NCBI GenBank assembly: GCA_021234155.1
Contig: JAJEKV010000112.1
Span: 1,914,282 to 1,978,281 of the forward strand
Length of the DNA stretch: 64,000 nt
Direction: 5' to 3'
Source: Isoetes taiwanensis
Lineage: Eukaryota > Streptophyta > Lycopodiopsida > Isoetales > Isoetaceae
Below are positions 12,451 through 23,800 of this stretch, piece by piece. The notes beneath the pieces are model-generated. The model made no database searches. It was not told the DNA's origin and worked only from the letters and a program-made list of their open reading frames with translations. Position 1 is the first letter of the stretch; each line of letters begins with the position of its first letter. The position numbers were made by a program, and so were the translations under genes.

Positions 12451-13390
12451 CCTCCTAATATTATATATTTTGAGCATTTACAAGGTTTCAAGAAACTTTT
12501 TGTTTAGACCGAGCCGCTTTAGAGCATAGGTGGTTGCCCTATAGCATCTCAGAACACTTAAACATTCTATTTTGAGTTTTTGCAGTTTAGCAAACTTCTC
12601 GCTTTTAGACTACTGCATTTTATTTTTAGGTCGAGATGCTTTACTCCTAGAGCATCCGAAACATTCTAGGACATTCTATTTGAGTTTTTACAAGTTTAAG
12701 CAAACTTTTCTATTTTTAGACTCAAACTTTTCTATTTTAGACTCGAGGTGCTTACCTTTAAGCATTTGCAACATTCCAACATTCTATTTTTGAGCATTTG
12801 CAAAGTTTCAAAAACTCTATTTTTGGATTGAGGTGTTTACGCATTAGAGCATCTCAAGTAACATTCCATAAATATTTCTCCTATTTTGAGCTGGTAAAGT
12901 TTCAAAAACTTTCTATTTTAGACCAAACTTTCATTTTTAGACCGAGGTGCTTACTCCTTGAGCATCCGGAATTCCAACATTCTATTTTGAACATTTGCAA
13001 AGTTTCAAAAACTCTCTATTTTTAGATTGAAACTTTCTATTTTGATCGAGGTGCTTACCCATGAGCACTGAATATCTCCACACATTCTATTTGAGCATTT
13101 TGCAAAGTTTCAAAAAATCTCTATTTTTAGACTCGAAAGAAAACTTTCTATTTTTTAGACTCGAAACTTTCATTTTTAGAATTAGAGGTGCTTACTCTGA
13201 GCCATCTCGAATATCTCCGTAACATTCTATTTTGAACATTTGTGTTATGCATTTGCAAAGTTTCAAAAAAAAACTTCTATTTTTAGGATCAAACTTTCTA
13301 TTTTTAGACTGAGGTGCTTACTCATGAGTATCCGAATATTCTAGGACATTTCAAGAATTCTAGAACAATCCTTTGAATTAATTAACCCTT
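12451..13390 (+). repeat. degenerate tandem repeats, forward orientation (second block)
   Basis: Same unit and orientation as 7426-8300, with about eight copies of 'CATTCTATTTTGAGCATTTGC' and 'CTATTTTTAGACCGAGGTGC'. The block is followed, as in the first one, by the tRNA-like module. Confidence 0.65.
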
Positions 13391-13430
13391 AGCCTTAACT
13401 AAGCATGGACTTCTTATTCCTTTTTTAAGA

Positions 13431-13500
13431 AAAGACTGCTGGTCTAATGGTAAGGGTGGGGGGTTTGGGGGGCAATGTCTGTGGTTCAAGTCCGGTAAAC
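13431..13500 (+). repeat. tRNA-derived SINE-like module, copy 2
   Basis: The A-box-like TGGTCTAATGGTAAGGG (about 13439-13455) and a good B box, GGTTCAAGTCC (13482-13492), are spaced as in a pol III internal promoter. The flanks match copy 1 at 8303. The combination suggests a short pol III retroelement head; a decayed tRNA gene is the alternative. Confidence 0.5.
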
Positions 13501-13740
13501 CAAAAAAATTTTGTCCACCAAACTTGGGAGCTTTTGAGGGCCAAGGCACACTTGGACGGGCCGAGATCACACGTGGCGCCTCCACCGCCTTGAGCAGCGT
13601 CGGAACATCGGCACGGACGGGCCGAGATCAAGCCACGTGGCGCCCTCCCACCGCCGGTAGTCGCGGGAATACTACCACATGTATCACGGACGCTATTTTC
13701 TTATAATATAGGAGGATTCTTATAATAGAGGATAAGTAAA
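13501..13740. repeat. SINE-like body and unassigned spacer
   Basis: 13501-13600 repeats the body seen after copy 1. A local duplication of 'GACGGGCCGAGATCA' with 'CACGTGGCG' follows, then AT-rich sequence up to the element D remnant. No gene seen. Confidence 0.35.
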
Positions 13741-14316
13741 ATGTTTATAGTCGTTTCGTGGTAAGGCTTTGTTCAGCCTTAATTCAACATTACTTAAAAT
13801 ATCAAGATTAAATATAACAAAAAATGTTCTTATGTTTCGCCCCCTAGCATTTATTCACTACATATGTTACAAGATCTTGTAGTGCAAACCTCCCGCCTGC
13901 TCTCGTCATTGCTCTCTATTGGGTCTTCGCAGGTTCAAGACTACATTAGTATCATTTAATTATTAATAAAATTTCACATGGTGACCACCCCACCCATCTA
14001 CATGAATGCAGTATAATCCCTGCCGTAGGAAGAGGATGATTCTTCCATCGTGGGTCAGGAGACAAGACCATCAAGCGCCTATATGCCGCTCATGCCTACA
14101 CCTTTAGTTGCCCATCGTGAGGATAGGGTCCTTCCCGTATACAAAGAAGGATGCATTCCTATCAAAGCACATGGGCCAGAGCTTTTCCCATCAATTCGCA
14201 TTCCCTAATGACCTCTTTTCCCTCGTCGACTACCTGCGGGCATCGAAGCAGACTCCTATATTACCTCACTCACCCATCGGGTTCTAGCCTACTACCGCGA
14301 CGAGTCGAATTTCGTA
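13741..14316 (-). other. element D 3' non-coding region
   Basis: The sequence aligns with the non-coding stretch between pol and the 3' LTR in element X (40873-41731). Shared blocks include 'AATTATTAATAAAA', 'GGTGACCACCCCACC', 'ATCTACATG' and 'GTAGGAAGAGG'. A related 'GACCACCCC' block is in element C at about 52820. No reading frame is conserved. The polypurine tract and LTR boundary that should lie at the left end are missing because of the repeat block. Confidence 0.6.
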
Positions 14317-14745
14317 CTGGGTTCTGGACAGAATTGTGGGCACCGCTCAAGATCCGAATGTAGTACCCAGCGTGGCGCCCCTCCACAGGCAAGGCCCATT
14401 ACAAGGTAATCGGAGAAATTAAGATCTTCTTGTCTTCTTATAGGATCGGGTCGAAAGAACCTTAGGGACAATCTCAAGTCGATCGTCCAAGCTAATTCCA
14501 AAGAACCTTGTGGTTCCAATACTCCTCCGATTAGGAGTGTGTTTCTTTAGAGCTACGTGAAAGACTCTATGGATCTTGAGGTGTGCTGGTAAGTCCAATT
14601 TGTAGGCTTGGTTGCCCACTCTTTTGACAATTTTGAATGGACCAGCCCACCTTTGGAGCAAGCTTCTTGCAATTACGATGCGAGCTTTGCTTGTTTGACT
14701 TTTTATCTTCAGCCAAACATTGTCCCCTACTTGAACTCCCTTACT
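14317..14745 (-). pseudogene. element D integrase C-terminus and chromodomain (3' part of split pol)
   Basis: The frame resumes at VGDNVWLKIK and continues through RWAGPFKIVKRVGNQAYKL (GPF module) and HLKIHRVFHVALKKHTPN. After a frameshift near 14420 a chromodomain-like end is seen (YLV, then RWVLHSDLERCPQF). It aligns residue for residue with element X (GDNVW to YPQF). The missing upstream part ends at 24973 on the other side of TE-I, with the duplicated TTACT at both junctions. So this is the downstream half of one integrase gene split by a 10.2-kb insertion. Frameshifts make it non-functional as read. Confidence 0.75.
14741..14745. repeat. left target-site duplication of TE-I (TTACT)
   Basis: TTACT at 14741-14745 is repeated at 24973-24977. 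Element X has GTCAG at the equivalent integrase position, so one copy is ancestral sequence and the other a duplication made on insertion. Confidence 0.65.
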
Positions 14746-14772
14746 AAGCACCCATTTCATTAATTGGAGAAA
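14746..14772 (+). repeat. left terminal inverted repeat of TE-I
   Basis: Shares GCAC, ATTT, ATTAATT and GAGAA in the same order with the reverse complement of the right end, about 21 of 25 positions. Confidence 0.6.
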
Positions 14773-14979
14773 ATAAGCCCATTTTGAGAATTTTAAGTTA
14801 ATACCTAATTTGCTCTAGCACTAATACTTTCACCTACTTCTCGAGCACAAGAAACATGAGGTAATTAACATACACATATACATACAAATACACATATACA
14901 CACATACACATATACTGTAGAAGCTCAATAATGGCCCCACATTGTACACCAATAATTCACATCAATAATTTTACTTCAC

Positions 14980-14987
14980 TATAAAAA
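14980..14987 (+). promoter_or_regulatory. TATA box of the small TE-I gene
   Basis: TATAAAAA is preceded by a block ('CTCAATAATGG', 'CCAATAATTCAC', 'TTCACTATAAAAA') that is repeated before the second, decayed copy at 15524-15590. The duplicated promoter supports real transcription of the small gene. Confidence 0.5.
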
Positions 14988-15021
14988 TGGCTTGACGAGG
15001 GGTAGAGGCCATTCATCTTCT

Positions 15022-15264
15022 ATGGCTTCCTCAATGCCTCGCCCGCAGCACATCCGCTTCTTCAAGTGTTACTTGAGCTACAACGACCGGGCGCGACGCG
15101 CTAGAAATAGCGTTAAGCTTGATCCATGGCTCTTATCTAAAGTCGATGGACTCCGCTTAGTGCTTGCAGGAAGCTCACTCGTGTTAAAGTCCACATTTAC
15201 CGGCCCCGATCGTGAGATCTATGAGCTGAATGGCATCACGAGCTTTGATGTTGATGACGAGTGA
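15022..15264 (+). CDS. small unknown protein, 80 aa (TE-I left arm)
   Basis: The ATG at 15022 follows a TATA box by about 35 bp and opens an 80-residue frame ending at TGA 15262. The product begins MASSMPRPQHIRFFKCYLSY, has a basic central part (NDRARRARNSVKLD) and an acidic end (FDVDDE). No signal peptide or membrane segment is visible. A decayed tandem copy with the same promoter follows at 15524-15862. It lies inside TE-I near its left end, so it may be an accessory gene of the transposon. I do not recognise the family. Confidence 0.45.
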   Translation: MASSMPRPQHIRFFKCYLSYNDRARRARNSVKLDPWLLSKVDGLRLVLAGSSLVLKSTFTGPDREIYELNGITSFDVDDE

Positions 15265-15523
15265 ATCTCAGACCGCTAATAATGTAATAATGACATGGGT
15301 ACCTAATAACTAAGTAAGGATGTAATAGCAGATCTCGATTAAGGATGTAATATCACGTGCATCTTAACTCAAGTATATTGTAACGATGTGCTATCCCACC
15401 TCCACTTTTCTCGCAAGTCATTGAATTCAATCATAGCTAAATTGGCTCAAGCAAACATGTTTTCAAACATACGATACTAGTATGAAATAAGTATTATTCT
15501 TGTACGATACAACACCGATACAC

Positions 15524-15862
15524 GCTCAATAATGGTGAACTCTACCCCAATAATTCACCTCAATCATTCCACTTCACTATAAAAAGCTTCTCACTTGAGG
15601 CTACATTTCATTCCCATCCCCATGGATTTCTCGCCTTCTTGATTCACCACATTGAGGCGATCAAGTGCTCAATGAGCCACGCAGATCTTGTTGGTTGCCT
15701 TGACAGCATCTTCTTCTTGATCCCTACCGCGAAGAAAAGCTTTAGGCGCCGAGATTCATTGCCCCTGCACCAATTCGTGTTATGATCCATCTGATTTGGC
15801 TTCCCCGAGCGCATGAGCTATGAGATATCGTGGATCACTACTACGTATCCCGAAGATGAATG
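15524..15862 (+). pseudogene. decayed tandem copy of the small TE-I gene
   Basis: The promoter block and TATA box (CACTATAAAAAG, about 15575-15586) repeat those at 14922-14990. The coding part retains matching pieces such as 'CGCATGAGCTATGAGAT' and 'CCCGAAGATGAATGAATC' against the first copy's 3' end but has no open frame. A local duplication followed by loss of one copy is the simplest reading. Confidence 0.45.
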
Positions 15863-16606
15863 AATCACTGCTTGGCATTGTATAGTGTAAGAGCTCTTGT
15901 GTTGAGATGAAAACACAAAGCCTAATGAATAATAACTAGTCTATTGTAAGATGCATGTCATGTATGATATAGTAATTATGTAAAAGAGCATTGCATACCT
16001 CAAGAGTTCTCATCCTCGTCAAGTTAGCTTTTTAGCCACTAATTCTTGCAAATCGAGACCCCACACCACGGGGATCACTGGCCACGGCCTAGTCCCTACG
16101 GCCCAACCATAGTCTATCGCTTTCAAATGTTGGTAGCGTATGGTCATTAGAATTGGCTCCAATTCTTGCTCCAAGAATCCCTATACCGCATTGCATATGA
16201 GGTACCCTTTTCTGCAAATGTGCTCAAACCAAGAAACAAACACCTCTTCATAGTGAGGAAGATTAGGGTCCTCTCATCGGGTCCTCTTCCATAAAGGCCA
16301 TCCACGCCGGGTGCTTATCATGTGGCCCACAGCAGAGCATTCCTTTCTTCACATCTTGGTAGGGTTCAATATTTCAACAGGTTCTTGGGTTTACGAGAAA
16401 AAGGCCCTACATAATGAGATGCACCAATGTGTTCATCCACCAATAAGTTGTCGGGTTCTTCTAATGCAGTTTGTCTCGTCTTTGGGCGTAGAACTCAATG
16501 ATGCCAGTTCTACCTGGGCTGAACGCCCCCAAGCACTCGCAACAAGGTGGACCAAAGAGTCAATAACTTCATTCATATATGTGTTAGACCATGAGTTATC
16601 GCGTTT
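15863..16606. other. TE-I spacer left of the DUF7869 gene
   Basis: No gene is recognised. It lies 3' of the minus-strand DUF7869 gene and may hold its 3' UTR; frames here are short. Confidence 0.3.
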
Positions 16607-18996
16607 CTAGAAATAGCCGCCCATTGCATCATGTACTTGGCAATTGAAGCTCTCAAGGCACCTATATCCGCAAGCTCGACATGGTAGCACGACCTTAGGT
16701 GACCCTCTAGGAATCATAGGTAAGCCTTGGGCATCCTCCTTCCACATTTTAATTCCCTTTTCAGGTAGCCACTCCCTATGCCCCGGCCTCATCTTGTAGA
16801 ACATTAGTGGCCATCCATCATTCATCACGAACTTGAAGAGTAGAGGTTCCAAATGACCACATAAACGGTCCTTCTTATCGTGGATAAAACCTTTCACTAA
16901 TTCTTTTCCAAATGGGAACCTCGGACACAAGGTAGAAGCGGGAGACTTTGAACTACACCGCCAAGAGTTGCATAAGCTCGAATAGTCAATGCATCTGATC
17001 TTCTCAATAGAGTAGAGTAGTTTCCAAAGAGGGCATCTATGTCATCGTGGGTGTGTCCAACCATCATGAATCCCGCTTGCACCTGATCGAAGACACCTAA
17101 CTGCACCAAGTATGACAAGTAAGAGAAAAGATACCGTTCTTGTTTTGTCCCGAGCAATTGTCTAGTCAGCAAGTAAAGCCTCCTAGGCAACTTCTTCTTC
17201 AGATCGAGGGCCCTTGATAGGAGGCATAAAATCATTTCTAGTGCCATTCACCATTTTTGTCCTAAGGGCTTCCGTGTTCATGATTGCTCCACCCCAAAGC
17301 CAGCCTTCCTTGATGATCTCATTTCTCAAATGACCCCAGTTGTCCTCAGATTGATTCTCTAGTGTTTTCAAGGTATGATTTAAAGATCCCACATGAAAAT
17401 TCGAATCATCGGCCGGAGGTCCAAATGAGAAGTGGCCCAAAGCACCTACACCATGCCCATGCATGAGAGCACCAAGAAGACTCACCTTCAACCGCTCACC
17501 CCTCCATACAGATTTTGCTAGCTTCTCCGCACGAGGAACCATCGTCTTATTCTCGATCCATCTTATCATGTATAATGGTTAAGGCATTTTCGGGGAGATC
17601 GATGAGACAAAGCTCTCCACGACCCGGTAGAGACTCCCCGCAGAAAGTTGAACCGTCATGTGAGATTTCCTTTCCACGGCGAGCTCTCTTCTTTCTCTCG
17701 ATCCCTAGTCTTGGCAAGTTTCTCCTTTATCACAATACAGTATTACACTTAGAAAATGCTATCCTTTTGGCGATTGCTACCTCGAGTGGTTCTCCTTCCA
17801 TGTTGACAAGAAGGACGATTGAGAAACATGTTTTCCTGTCATCTAGCGGAATGGTTATATCTACCTCTTGATGTATGTCCTTTTTAGTCAAGATGGAAGG
17901 TAATCTCTTCACATTTTCTAGTTCCCCACTCGTAACCTTTGGAGCGGTGTGGCATAGTTTCAGGCATTTTCATCTATGTACATAGATAGCACAAAGACCT
18001 CCAAACCGATTGTATGAGACCTTGGCTTCATGGACCCTAGAGTTTCCATGCTCGCAATCCCTGCGCCCTTCCATAAAAGCTTCCTCCATTTGTAAAATGT
18101 AGAAACCGATACCGATGCACTATGCCATGCCTTCACACGCAGACTTCCCCGTTGTTCAGGCGTTAGCTTTTCACACATCCATTCTCTGAACAAAGATCTA
18201 GCATGTTGTACGCAAAAGTCGACGCGTTGAGCTTTTCATGTTCCAAAGAGAAGGTCCTCATGGCGGATACCTCCTTAAGCTGTGGAATTAGCACAACATC
18301 TCTTCAAAGCAAAGACATCGAGGGACTGAATCCAAGATAGCTTCGGTGTGGTTTTCCTTTCACCTTTTTTTGGGGTCGAAGGTCCTCTCGCCTTCTGTTC
18401 ACCATGTGATCTCTTGTTTTTTGTTACTCCAGCCTCCGCCCGATGATGGCGTAAGCTTCCTTCTCAACCTCGCCTCTCCTTCTACGGCCGAACTAGGCTA
18501 GAAATCGAATATCATCAACGAGAACCAATGCTATTGGCCATCTCACCAAGTCATGCATCCGTGGCATTTCGCACAAGCGTGAGCATAGAAATCTTCGGGC
18601 ATTGGCAACAAATTCATAACGAAACCCCTATCCATGCTTCACCCAACTTCATGTCGATCACGGCATCGTTTGGATCTGCAAGGAAACGATGACACACAGC
18701 GTAGCATAAGCCGGTTTGCGGCAGACTCGTGCAAGAACTCACATGTCTTTTTCCACTAGTTTATCCTCGCAAATCCCACGCAATTCAATTGGTTCATTGT
18801 TTCCTTCCGCGAGGAGTTTACTTGGAACTTGCCAATTTATCCGTTTGATCCTCGACGGTGGTGTGCTAACATCGGGTGCCGGAGTGATTTCATCATGAAC
18901 GCCGCTTTTGGACCAAAGAATGAAGCTACCAACGACCTCCTCTAGGTGGTTCAATTCCGCTCGAAACCAAGCGGTGGTATCGCCCATCAAAGACAA
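16607..18996 (-). pseudogene. DUF7869-type transposase-like gene of TE-I (frameshifted)
   Basis: The family is a plant and invertebrate group of large proteins of unknown function ending in DUF7869. In order on the minus strand: an N-terminal part with EEVVGSFILWSKSGV (18996-18739), a helix-turn-helix-like stretch STFYKWRKLLW (18193-17960), LPSILTKKDIHQEV (17912-17730), the domain core with LENQSEDNWGHLRNE (17569-17183), the diagnostic VGHTHDDIDALFG in 17247-16897, and a cysteine-rich tail with CRACGYRCLESFNC (16930-16607). The pieces lie in different frames, so there are at least four frameshifts or introns. The same N-terminal order is seen at 49505-50833. Divergent orientation from the gene at 20515 with palindromes between suggests one transposon unit. 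A transposase role is inference from context only. Confidence 0.65.
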
Positions 18997-19225
18997 CGAC
19001 TAGAGAAACTACTATCAATTGTCTGCACGGGGACGTTGTGGTGATTTTTGAAGTTATGCACTCGCCTCACCACCTTCTTCCCCAATGTAGAAAGACCGTA
19101 GAGCTTCCATCCCGAATAAAGTCAACATCGCTCGTCAACGTCAGCGATGGCGATCTACCGACCTCATTAGAAGAAAAAATGCACAGTACTCAAAGACCCA
19201 AAGGGACGACATAATACCTCAGGAA

Positions 19226-20879
19226 GATCGCGAAGGCGATTCTCTTGAACACATGGGTATAAATGACAGAAGCACAAGACACTCGACAGGACGGGGAGAT
19301 CGCGACGGCGATCCATCCGACCTCTATGGTGGACCTTCAATCCTTCAAATCTACCTAGAAACTTTGTCTAATCTAACTAACCATTTAAAAACCACCTATC
19401 TACTAGACTTACCTCGAAAAGATCGCAATCGCGACAATTAAGTAATCTCGCGTCGCTATGTAACCGCTATGTGCTCGGAACGAGCGGTGCCATTCTTTCA
19501 TCTTGAATATCCAACAGCAATCGAAAGCAAAAAATAGATGCTTGAGTAAGTCTCGCAAATCAAATGTCTATGTGAATATTAATTGCAGCTGTTATTTCCA
19601 CAACGAAATTTGCCTGTCAGTTAATTAAAATGGAGATCTGTCGTGAATTGAACAGCTGGGAGCAAAACCATTAGCACTACCATTAGCAGAACCATTATGT
19701 TACCGTGATATTCCCTCACTATCAATTAGTCCGAGAAATAAACAATTCAATTGGGCCTCGCTAACTGCATTATACGGATCCCCGAACGGATATACCAAGA
19801 AAGAGATGGTGCATATGTTGTTATGGTTGTGAGGGCACTATTATAACCTATACATAAACAACAAATCAAAAATCTCTCCGAATTAACAACTTCTAGCTGG
19901 ATAGACAAGAAGGCATTAGGATTTTGTACCCACAGAGTTTAGAGTAGGCGAAGCCTTCAAGATGAGCACTATAGCCTCGATGAGCGATCGAGCCTCCAAA
20001 ACCCAACGAAGCGCCGGGACGAGAAGAACGAGCCTTCGAACAACACCGCCGATTACAAATCGAAATCCCGCCTCTTCATCGAAAGAAATTCAGGTTTAAA
20101 ATTTGAAATCGGTTGTCTCTTTCAGGGCCTTCAACCGCAAGCTCCGAGGCGCTTTAATTATGGTTCCGTTGGGCCTTTATTACGCATACACTTTTGAATT
20201 TGGAGGTGCACTTTTATTACGCATACACTTTTGAATTTGAATTTGTGTGTCCATTAATCACGGGGGCTGCATTAATGGTGGGTATTTATGAATGCCGGCC
20301 GTATTAATGGCTGCCATTTATGGCGTCGTCGTCCCGCGTGCGGATTAAATTAATCCGGCTTCCCGACCAATTATTTATTCTCGCGATCCCTTGGACTTTC
20401 ATTCCGCCAGCCCGATTTCGGCCAGCGCCTTCAGCGATTCAGTATTAGCCTCCTCAGAAGCCTTCCACCCGCGGTCGAAATCAACCCGTTTTCAAAGCTT
20501 CCGGCGCCCGTCCATGGCACCAAAAGCCCACCTCGAGGAGAAGGTTAGTTCCAACCCCTCAATCAAAGAAGATCGTGGTAGCGATTTCTTTTCGATAGTG
20601 CATGTTCAATTAGACTCTTCACCTTTTAAGTAATGTAGTCATTAGAAGGTGCGGAACTCAACGAGGATCGCGGTCGCGATCTGCTTTCGATGTCGGACGG
20701 ATCGCGTCCCGCGAACCTCGCGATTGCTCGGTAGCGGCGGCGATCGTGTTAGTGGTCAACAACATCGCTGATCGCGATCTTCTTGATACTCACCACACTG
20801 CATTGCCGATCTTCCGAATCACTCATGAGGATCGCGGTCGCGATCGTCCCTAAGTCTCTTGAAGATCGCGACCGCGATC
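19226..20879. repeat. array of GATCGCG palindromes between the two TE-I genes
   Basis: Perfect or near-perfect palindromes occur at 19226-19241, 19298-19313, 19421-19435, 20666-20681 (GATCGCGGTCGCGATC), 20770-20779 (GATCGCGATC), 20830-20845 and 20864-20879 (GATCGCGACCGCGATC). They fill the divergent intergenic region and recur after the plus-strand gene (24631-24746). Repeated short palindromes near transposon genes usually act as transposase binding sites; that is the inference here. Confidence 0.65.
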
Positions 20880-23800
20880 CCGCTGATGTTACGGAAGAAC
20901 TTGTGCATTAGGGAATCTTGACCCACTTCTTACTTGCAGCTCTGGATTTGTATCAGCGCCCCGGGCGTTGAACCCAATAAGATCATCACACCTTCAAATG
21001 AAAGAAAGTGGTGTATAGAAATTGCAATGCATAATTCCACGCATTTAAAGGCGACCGCCCAGAAAAGACCTCTCAGCTTGTTCCTCAGATCTGCAAGAAA
21101 GCCGATGATATACAACAGGTGGGAATTGCAATCGCTATGTGGAAGGAACAAAAACAATGTCCAAGACGCTTATTATATGCGTAGAGGACACAGAATTTGC
21201 GCTTCATTGAGTATGTCCTTAAATGGACAAACTATGATCCTCGCCATGGCGACTAGCAAATTAAACAAGCCGCCATTGGAAAGAATGTTCACCAAAGGCG
21301 AAAGGATACGGCCGGGTACTTGCAGATCCCTGAATCTCTCGCTCTCGGAATAACGGGCAATGAGGGATATATTGTCCGCTTCGACATGCGAGAAAAGGTT
21401 TGCAGCGGATAAGAAACCACCTAGCATTGCAATCGAAGCTAAACGAGATGAGAAGATGCCTTCTGTAATGGACACGAATTGGTTAAGGGCTCAGGCGAAG
21501 AAAAAACATGTGAAGCCCGTATCTATAGCAGAGGCCTCTTCCGAACCCAGAGCCCTCTCCGTTGAGCCTGTTTCCACTGCCCAACCATCTGCTGTTATAA
21601 ATCCTGCTCAACCTCTGGCTATTTGTGCTCCCCCTACTGTCCCTAAAGATTCTACCATCCCAAAGTTCAGAATCAAACTCGGCAAACTCAATACTTCTGA
21701 TAGCGCAGAACCTTCTTCTTCCAACACCCCCCCTTCCGTCTCAGGTGCTGCATCGTCCAAGAGGCTAGCATTTCCTATTGCTTCTGAACTGCCGACGGAC
21801 CTCAAATTCAATCCTGAAGAAGAACGCAAATTGGCAGAACAAACTGCACAGAAGCTTGAACAATTCAAACGGTTCTACCCGCTTGGTGTGAACTGGTTTA
21901 TGAAGGTTTCAATATTCGATTCATGAACCAGCTCCTGCTAACCTCACGATCGAATGCGTTCAAACGACCGTCTTGACTCTCGTGAAGAGTTTCAAGACGT
22001 ATCCTCGGAGGTGCTCACACCGTAGATGTTGTCCCCTTCACCCCATTACGGTGATTGTTATTGTTCATGATTTCTGGTTTGTGGCTGTCTGACTTACAAG
22101 TGCACATTATTTCAGGAAGAAGATCACATGGAGTACATAGGATGACTTGAAGGGCAAGAAATTTTGGATAATATCTGGTAACCACAGTATATGTGCGCTC
22201 AAACTGCTATCTTTGTCTTGTTGGAGAACGGGAACGTGAGATGGACTTTGCTAAAGCCTCGCGAGGAGAAGAACAAGAGTGCTTAATGTAAACTTGCCGG
22301 ATAGAGAATATATTGAGTTGAGCATTCGATTAATGGTTATGAAGTCATCGCTAACACTTGTATATAGAGAGCCATTGTTAGAGAAGCTTCAAATGCTACT
22401 ACATCAACATAAAGCGTATGGTTGTCCTCCTCAAGGTCCCATTGGTACTGCCACCACCTCAAAGATGGAAGGTATTTTTATTATCTTTGCTCAAAGACAT
22501 CAAGCGGCCCGCATTTTCCTAACCATTTGTTTTGTAGGACTTCCACGAGATAGCTACCACAACGTTAAAGGTGAAGGAGCTAAAGGACGAGAAGCAATTT
22601 ATTTTTATGGAGGAGCCGGGTTTTCGAAGAAAGTTAATGGAAGTGGCCAACGATGGGTCAACAAGAAGCTTTGTGATGAGCATGGAGATTTTCCCCGATA
22701 AGCCCTCGAAGGACTTCTTCAACAAAACCTGGTTAAGATACCTTCGAGGCATGTCTAATCAGGGCTTCTCGGCTACTGGATGAGATTTTGGAAGGAAAGA
22801 CATACGTTAAGGTTGCAAAGCGGATATCATGGCGGGGTTTAATTGCCAAAGATCGCCATTGATATTAGAAGCCTCAGCTTCATGCGGAAAGAGATTTTGT
22901 CATACGCTTCCACGCTGCTTCAGAAAGATTACACTTTTTGGGAGGAGTTGCTTTCTGACTTTCCTGCTTTCACGGAACAGCGGATTCTGGATATATCTGA
23001 TTCGGATACAGAGTACGTGAAAGCCAATTACAATAAGGAACATGTTGTGGGTAATTTGCCCGTTGCATTTCTAGAACCCATTAGATCGATTTTGAAACCT
23101 GAAGAGGCTATCAAGATCAAGGAGAAGAAAAATGTTGTGCATGCTGTAACAAAGGAAGGGATTCCCACCTCCACTCCAGTGTCTGAGAATGCTACTATGG
23201 TGTTCATAGACTTTAGAGGATTCTCTGCATTATGGACGTGCAAGAAATATATGGAACTCTTCACAAGAATATCCAGCATGACAACTGCTAACATTTATCA
23301 CCTTGTGATTCTGATGCGGTCTGATGAATTTGCCAGATTGCTTGTACAGTAAAAAACAGATTCAAGGCGGGTCCCATATTTACAGAGGTACATATGACGA
23401 AGCGGGATGGGTGAACAAGAAAAGGGTGAAGGAATATCAATATACATCACCCATATATGCATCAACGAAGCGACTCGTGGTGAACGCGATTATCTTGGAG
23501 CCGGAGCTTCGCCGCAATGTGAGCAATGCACCCGCGAAGACGCGCCCTTGCCACCAATGCCCGCCGGCTGGTGACGAAGATACTGATGAGAAAATGAAGA
23601 AGAAATGGCACATATTTCACGGGTAAACCCGTGTACAAGTTTGTCGAATGGAAGGTGACCACGTGATGAAGTGCCAGTTGAAGACATCATATGCCTACTA
23701 CCTGGTTGACAAGCTTGTGCCGAAGGATGGTTGTGTTCTTGATTTCTTCTCGGCCAGTGCACGCTTCTCGCGTCGCCGCAGTGGAAAGAAGAGTATTGCT

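Noticed and set aside
13431-13500. Functional tRNA gene
   Set aside because: A and B boxes are present but no acceptor stem or cloverleaf can be formed and copy 1 has a diverged B box.
16311-16610. Plus-strand frame of 99 codons
   Set aside because: It lies at the 3' side of the minus-strand DUF7869 gene and shows no recognisable motif; probably chance.
19226-20879. CRISPR-like array
   Set aside because: Repeats are short palindromes at irregular spacing in a plant genome with no cas genes.
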